Shown: positions 59,401 through 64,000 of the stretch, one piece after another
How the letters are laid out: every line of letters begins with the position of its first letter
Position numbering within the stretch: position 1 is the stretch's first letter
DNA from: Macrotis lagotis
Lineage: Eukaryota > Chordata > Mammalia > Peramelemorphia > Peramelidae
Assembly (NCBI RefSeq): GCF_037893015.1
Contig: NC_133661.1
Span: 187,820,809-187,884,808, forward strand
DNA: 64,000 bases
Direction of reading: 5' to 3'
Notes under the pieces: model-generated
Seen by the model: the letters and a program-made list of their open reading frames with translations, nothing else
Database searches by the model: none
What the model was told of the DNA's origin: nothing
Program-made: the position numbers and the translations under genes

Positions 59401-60486
59401 TTTTAAATTTTTTTTTTACTTAGAGATTCTAGAGAATCCACTAAGATTATGTGAAACAACAACTTTAGCATATTTGCAGAATATAAAATAAACCCAAACC
59501 AGCAACATTTCTTTGTACTATCAACAAAGTTCATTGCAAGAGATAGAGAAATTCCACTTAAAGTAAATGTGGATGGATAGCATAAAATATTTGGAAATCT
59601 ACCTACCAAGATAAATCCAGGAACTATATGAATAAAATTACTAAATACTTTTCACACGAATAATGTTAGGTCTAAACAATTGGAAAAGTATCAATTGCTC
59701 ATGGATAGACTGAACTAATATAATAAAAATGAAAATTCTACCTAAATTAATCTACTTATTTAGTGCCAGAGCAATCAAATTACCAAAAATTATTTTATAG
59801 AGCTAGAAAAATATAGAAAACTAAAATAAGTACAAAAAGTTCAAGAATACCAAGGAAATTAATGAAAAAATGCAAAAGGACATGGATTAACTAAACAATC
59901 TGCAACTATATTATGAAGGAGCAGTCATCAAAATTATTTTATATCGACAAATAGAGCAGTAGATTAGTGGAATAAATTATGTACAAACTATGCATGATTA
60001 TATAATCTACTGTTTGATAAACCCAAAGCCTTCAGCTTCTGGGATAAGAACTTGCTATTTGAAAAAAAGAAACTGCTGGGAAAAACTGGAAAATATGATG
60101 ACACAAACTTACCATAAAATAATATCTCACATTTTACACCAAGATAAGGTTGAAATGAGAACATGATTTAAACATAAAGAGTGATACCATAAACCAATTA
60201 GGAGAACAAGGAAGAGTTTATCTGTCAGATGTATGGAGAGCGGGAAGAATTTATGACCAAGAAAGAGATAGAAAATATTATGAAATATAAATAAGATATT
60301 TAAAGTACATTAAATTAAAATGTTCTTGCAGAAAAAATACCTGATGTAATCGAGATTAGAGGAAAAGCAGAAATCTGGAAACAATTTTATAATATAGAGT
60401 CAATTTTATAAGAATACAAGTTATTATTTAATTGATAAATAATCAAATAATATGAAGGGATAGTTTTCAGATAAAAAAATCAAAGG

Positions 60487-60642
60487 GGGCCAGCTAGGAT
60501 GGTGCAGTGGATAAAGCACTGGCCCTGGAGTCAGGAGTACTTGGGTTCAAATCCGGTCTCAGACACTTGATAATTACTTAGCTGTGTGGCCTTGGGCAAT
60601 CCACTTAACCCCATTTGCCTTGCAAAAACCTAAAAAACAACA
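60487..60642 (+). mobile_element. Short tRNA-derived marsupial SINE
   Basis: GGGCCAGCTAGGATGGTGCA, GGAGTCAGGAGTACTTGGGT, TCAAATCCGGTCTCAGACAC and TTGCCTTGCAAAAACC. Little diverged, inserted in the old L1. Confidence 0.95.
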
Positions 60643-61194
60643 AAAAAACCCCAAAGGTATCTATAATCATATAAAAAAATGTTCTGAATCACTATTGAAA
60701 GCAATATGGGAAAGCTGGGAACCTAATGCATCGTTGATGGAATTGAGAACAGATCCAAACATTATGGGAAGCAATTAGGAACTATGCCTAAAGGACTATA
60801 AAACTATGCATACCCTTTGATCCAGTAATACTATTACTGGGTATATATTCCAAATAGATCGCAAAAAGGGAAAAGGACCCCCGTGTACAAAACCATTGTT
60901 AGCATCTCTTTTTGTGGTGTTATTTATAGCAGCTCTTTTTGTAGTGACAAATTGAGACAATGCCCATCAATTGGGGAGTGACTGAACAAGTTGAGTTGAG
61001 GTATATGAAAGTAATGGAATGCTATTGTTCTATAAGAAATGAAGAGCAGGATGTTCTCAGATAAATGTGGAAAGACTTGCTTGAATTTATGCTGAGTGAA
61101 GTGAACAGAACAAGGAGAACTCTGTACACATTAACAGCAACATTGAGTGATAATCAACTAGAATATACTTATCTCTTTAGTAATTCAATGATCC

Positions 61195-61495
61195 AAGGTA
61201 GCTAGTTGCTAAGTCTGAAGGAGAGGAGTTTGAATCCAGCCTCAGACATTTGATATTCACTAGCTGTGTGACTTTGAGTAAGTCACTTAGCCCTCATTGC
61301 CTTGCATCCAGGGCCAGTTCCAGTTGTCCTGATTTATATCTGGTCACTGGATCCAGATGATTCTGGAGGAGAAAGTTGTTGTGGTTGGCACAGAACCCCT
61401 TCACTAAAATTCAGTTCATGTGCTTGTCATGGCAGGACCTTCCTGATGTCTTGTTCCTCTTCAAGAACAAAGGACAAAACATTATAAACATTGTC
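61195..61495 (+). mobile_element. tRNA-headed SINE with LINE-like 3' tail
   Basis: Head GTAGCTAGTTGCTAAGTCTG and GAGTTTGAATCCAGCCTCAG. Middle CAGGGCCAGTTCCAGTTGTC, CTGGATCCAGATGATTCTGG. Tail TGTCATGGCAGGACCTTCCT, GATGTCTTGTTCCTCTTCAA, GAACAAAGGACAAAAC. The last part resembles the 3' end of the LINE at 61560-63640. Confidence 0.8.
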
Positions 61496-61559
61496 ATTAT
61501 GATCCAAGGAAATTCCAAAAGTCTCATTATGGAAAATGCTTTCACAACCAGATAAAGAA

Positions 61560-63640
61560 CTATGGTGTCTGAATGCTGGTTGGTTGGTTGATTGGTTCTT
61601 GTCCTTTGTTCTCAAAGAAAACCAAAATGACTTCGCTATGTTTAAGAGAATTTGCAGTGTGCCTGACTGTGGCTGATCAGACTAATACGAGCTCAGAATG
61701 CTCTACCACAGGTTGGGTACACATTATCCATATGAATACCTGGAGTAGGTATTTTAAGTTTATGTATGCCCTTTGACCTACTTCAATTCTGCCTTCCTCA
61801 CAGAGTACAGAATTCTCACTGATAAGGGCATGACATGCTATGTGGTCCTTTGCCAATGTCTTCCATGCTGTACAATCAATTCTAAAGTTCCTCAATGAGA
61901 CCTTTAGGGTCTTGGTATCACTTCTTCTAACCCCCTTGTGAATACTTGCCTTGTGTGAATTCTCCATAAAAATAGTTTTTTTGATAAGCATGCATCAGGC
62001 ATTCTAACAATGTGCCCAGTCTATTGTAGTTGCACTCTCTGTAGTGATATTGTAATGCTAGGTAGTTTAGCTTGAGAAAGGATCTCATTATCTGGTATGT
62101 TATCCTGCCAGAAGATCTTTAGAATCTTCCCAAGACAATTTAAATGGAAGTGATTCAGTTTTCTGACACAGCACTGATAGACTGACCAGGTTTCACAGGA
62201 ATATAGCAAAGGGGTCACCACAAAGTTTCTCTAGACCTTCAATTTGGTAGTCACTCTAATACCTCTTTTCTCCCATACTTTCTTTTGGAGCCTCCTAAAT
62301 ACTGAGCTAGGTTTGGCAATGCTATAACATTGTCAATATATACCTCTTGGAAAGGACATTGCAAGGTAAGTGAACTTGTCCTCAAAACTTCTTTATTTGC
62401 TATAATCAATGGTTCCATATATGAATCATGTTGTACTGGCTTATGGAGCTCCTGTATTTTCATGAAGTTATTAGACCAAAATTAACATAGGCAACAGAGA
62501 ATTGATACAAACTTTGTTGCATCTCAGATTCAGAGATTGCATTGGGTTCACAGTCACCTACAAACAGAAGATCATGTACCAAACTTCCTTCATTTTGGAC
62601 TTGACTTGTAACCTCCTCAAATTGAAGAATTTGCCATTATGTGTGGTAGATGACCTTGAGGACATGTTCATCCTCAGGAAGTCACTTTATAACATGTCTG
62701 AAAATACAGTGCTAAAAAAGTAAGAGAGCAAGGACACATTCTTGTTTCATGGCATTGGTGACTGGGAAATCTCAAGTATCATCCACTATCTAGATCCTTG
62801 TCAGGCAAGTCATCATGGAACTGCTGTATAATACTGATGAACTTTTCTGGGCAACTAAATTTTGACATAATCTTCCATACAGTGTGGAACTATCAGTACT
62901 GACAGTATAAAAGACCATGGTTAGATCTTCAAAGGTTGTATACAGATCTCTGTTCTGTTTTGTTCCTGGCATTTTAACTGGAGTTGTTGGGTAGCAACTA
63001 TTTCTCAATCCTTTCTGAAACCACATTAGCTCTCAGGGAGATGACTATCGTCTAGGTGAAGCATCAACCAATTGAAAAGGACTCTGGCAAGAATCTTATC
63101 AGTAATGACTAAAAGAGGAATACTTCTTTGATTTTCATAGGACTATCTATTCCTTTTACCTTTATAGAGATGGACAATGGAGGCATCCTTGAATTCGTGT
63201 GGGATAATCCCTTTGTGCCAAATAACCTGGAAAATTTTAACCAGTTTTTGTGTGAGCAATGGACCACTTATCTTGTAGATCTTGTAGAATCAGCATCAGG
63301 TGCTTTGCCACATGTAAGGAGACTAATTGGATTCAAAACTTCTTCACTTGGACTTCAGCTAAGGACTGATTGACTTAAACTGGAGGTTAAGGGTCAGTGG
63401 ATCATGCACTTATCATTAATCAATGCATATACACCAACACTGGGTGGCTGAGTTGCATACTGAGCAGTTGGCTCATAAATAACCTTCAGGAAATCATAAA
63501 TAGCCTTCAGGGTATCATAAAGGCATTTTGGTTTGTTGCTGTCTGCATGAATTGAATTTTATCTGTTGTCTTCCTGAGCCAAGAGTCCTGCATCTCTCTA
63601 AGCTTCACTTGTACTTTACCTTTTTTTACATTCCCTAGCA
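61560..63640 (-). mobile_element. Non-L1 LINE (RT ORF), minus strand, decayed
   Basis: Read right to left, blocks of one RT protein appear in order: LREMQDSWLRKTTDKIQFMQ (63507-63707); text like TNSRMPPLSISIK for the FKDAS-VHLYK region (about 63170); QNRDLYTTFEDLTMVFYTVS (62790-63026), matching the ..DLTKAFDTV motif; LLYSCETWSVYQCCVRKLNH and FHLNCLGKILKIFWQDNIPD (62021-62221); TLKVSLRNFRIDCTAWKTLA (61677-61991); then a 3' end with GAACAAAGGACAAGAAC at about 61590-61610. The CETW...RKLNHFH tail marks a widespread vertebrate non-L1 LINE lineage whose name I will not guess. Many stops and frame changes. Confidence 0.85.
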
Positions 63641-63839
63641 ATGCAAATGTGGAGATTATTAAAGTAGAGTCTTTTATATGTAACCAGACTTTAAAACAGA
63701 TACACATAAAGAAAAGGGATTTTAAAAAGGAGAGGAAAAGAGGCTATTCATACTCACACAAGGACACCCAATTCTTGAATATTATCCAATCTAATCCATA
63801 TAAATATGTCAGGCAATACCTCAAAAGTTTGGGAGAGCC

Positions 63840-64000
63840 CCTCCCCTTGCCCGCCCTGCATGCAGGGCAGCGCTGCCAGCCGCCCTGATCGGCACTCTGC
63901 TCTGACTTGGCAGCGGATAAAACGGAGAAGAGCAGGGAGCTGGAGCCCAAGAGCCAGAGCCCGAGCCCGAGCAGTAGTGGCTCCCAGTGTCCGGGGATGC
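63840..64000. promoter_or_regulatory. CpG-rich segment at window edge; possible promoter or first exon
   Basis: Base composition changes abruptly from AT-rich to about two-thirds GC, with nine CpG dinucleotides in the last 150 bp, in a window where CpG is otherwise very rare. On the plus strand a frame from ATG 63859 stays open to the edge (MQGSAASRPDRHSALTWQRI). Another frame reads SALCSDLAADKTEKSRELEP followed by a Ser/Pro-rich stretch. I recognise neither. It could be a CpG island of a neighbouring gene, a GC-rich retrocopy or a retroelement 5' end. Confidence 0.45.

Larger units (their letters stand above)
56640..61170 (+). mobile_element. Old L1, plus strand, split by three later insertions
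   Basis: ORF2 can be followed in pieces: endonuclease at 56748-56972 (TMIDLWRKFNEDRQENTFFS, KIYHVLRHKNLIIKCRKA); RT N-terminal part at 57493-57744 ([20 protein letters not shown]); RT core resuming at 58690-59030 ([16 protein letters not shown], with FADN in place of FADD); post-RT region at 59420-60480; C-terminal and 3' UTR region at 60650-61170 (CTTTGATCCAGTAATACTAT, GCTGAGTGAAGTGAACAGAA). Divergence is the highest of the long L1 copies here. 5' truncated within the endonuclease. Later insertions lie at about 58039-58690, 59035-59400 and 60487-60642. Confidence 0.9.

Overview
This window is AT-rich, intron-poor mammalian nuclear DNA. It is almost certainly marsupial. Short tRNA-headed SINEs of the type that starts GGCAGCTAGGTGGC and ends TTGCCTTGCAAAAA occur about ten times. 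They sit among several generations of L1, ORF1-only L1 relatives (HAL1-like), MIR/L2/CR1-type fossils and long dinucleotide or hexanucleotide arrays. The SINE subtype resembles what I remember from Australian (dasyurid-like) marsupials, but the species cannot be fixed from sequence alone.

The only intact host genes are two single-exon olfactory receptors, both on the minus strand: 20037-20987 (316 aa) and 44481-45422 (313 aa). Both belong to the OR11 family (OR11G/OR11H-like), which in human lies in the 14q11.2 receptor cluster. A third receptor survives as a fossil fragment at about 15478-15665, in the same orientation. Each intact receptor has a convincing splice acceptor exactly 11 nt upstream of its ATG.

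Layout: 1-4750, minus-strand L1 cut by the window edge. 4751-4939 and 11767-12770, HAL1-like minus element. 4940-11748, near full-length minus L1 inserted into it with an 18-bp target duplication. 12771-19990, mostly featureless AT-rich DNA with SINEs, an L2 tail and the receptor relic. 20037-20998, receptor 1. 21775-22388, twin-primed (inverted) L1 tail. 23581-30040, full-length but decayed plus-strand L1 with a 14-bp target duplication and a SINE inside it. 30041-36200, SINEs, an L2 tail, microsatellites and one copy of a segmental duplication. 36205-41730, a pile of L1, HAL1-like and other LINE pieces. 41780-42620, the second copy of the segmental duplication. 44481-45433, receptor 2. 45434-56600, ancient SINEs, a CR1-like tail, a hexanucleotide array and a pair of 200-bp direct repeats. 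56640-61170, an old plus-strand L1 split by a candidate solo LTR, another L1 scrap and a SINE. 61200-63640, a SINE and a minus-strand non-L1 LINE. 63840-64000, an abrupt CpG-rich stretch that may be the edge of a promoter or first exon.

Functionally the window is a piece of an olfactory-receptor array. The two receptors are independent transcription units that would be expressed one at a time in olfactory neurons. Everything else is retrotransposon debris that records the order of insertion. I found no operon, CRISPR, phage-like or otherwise new biological system. The most useful leads are the duplications and repeat pairs that none of the recognised families explains.
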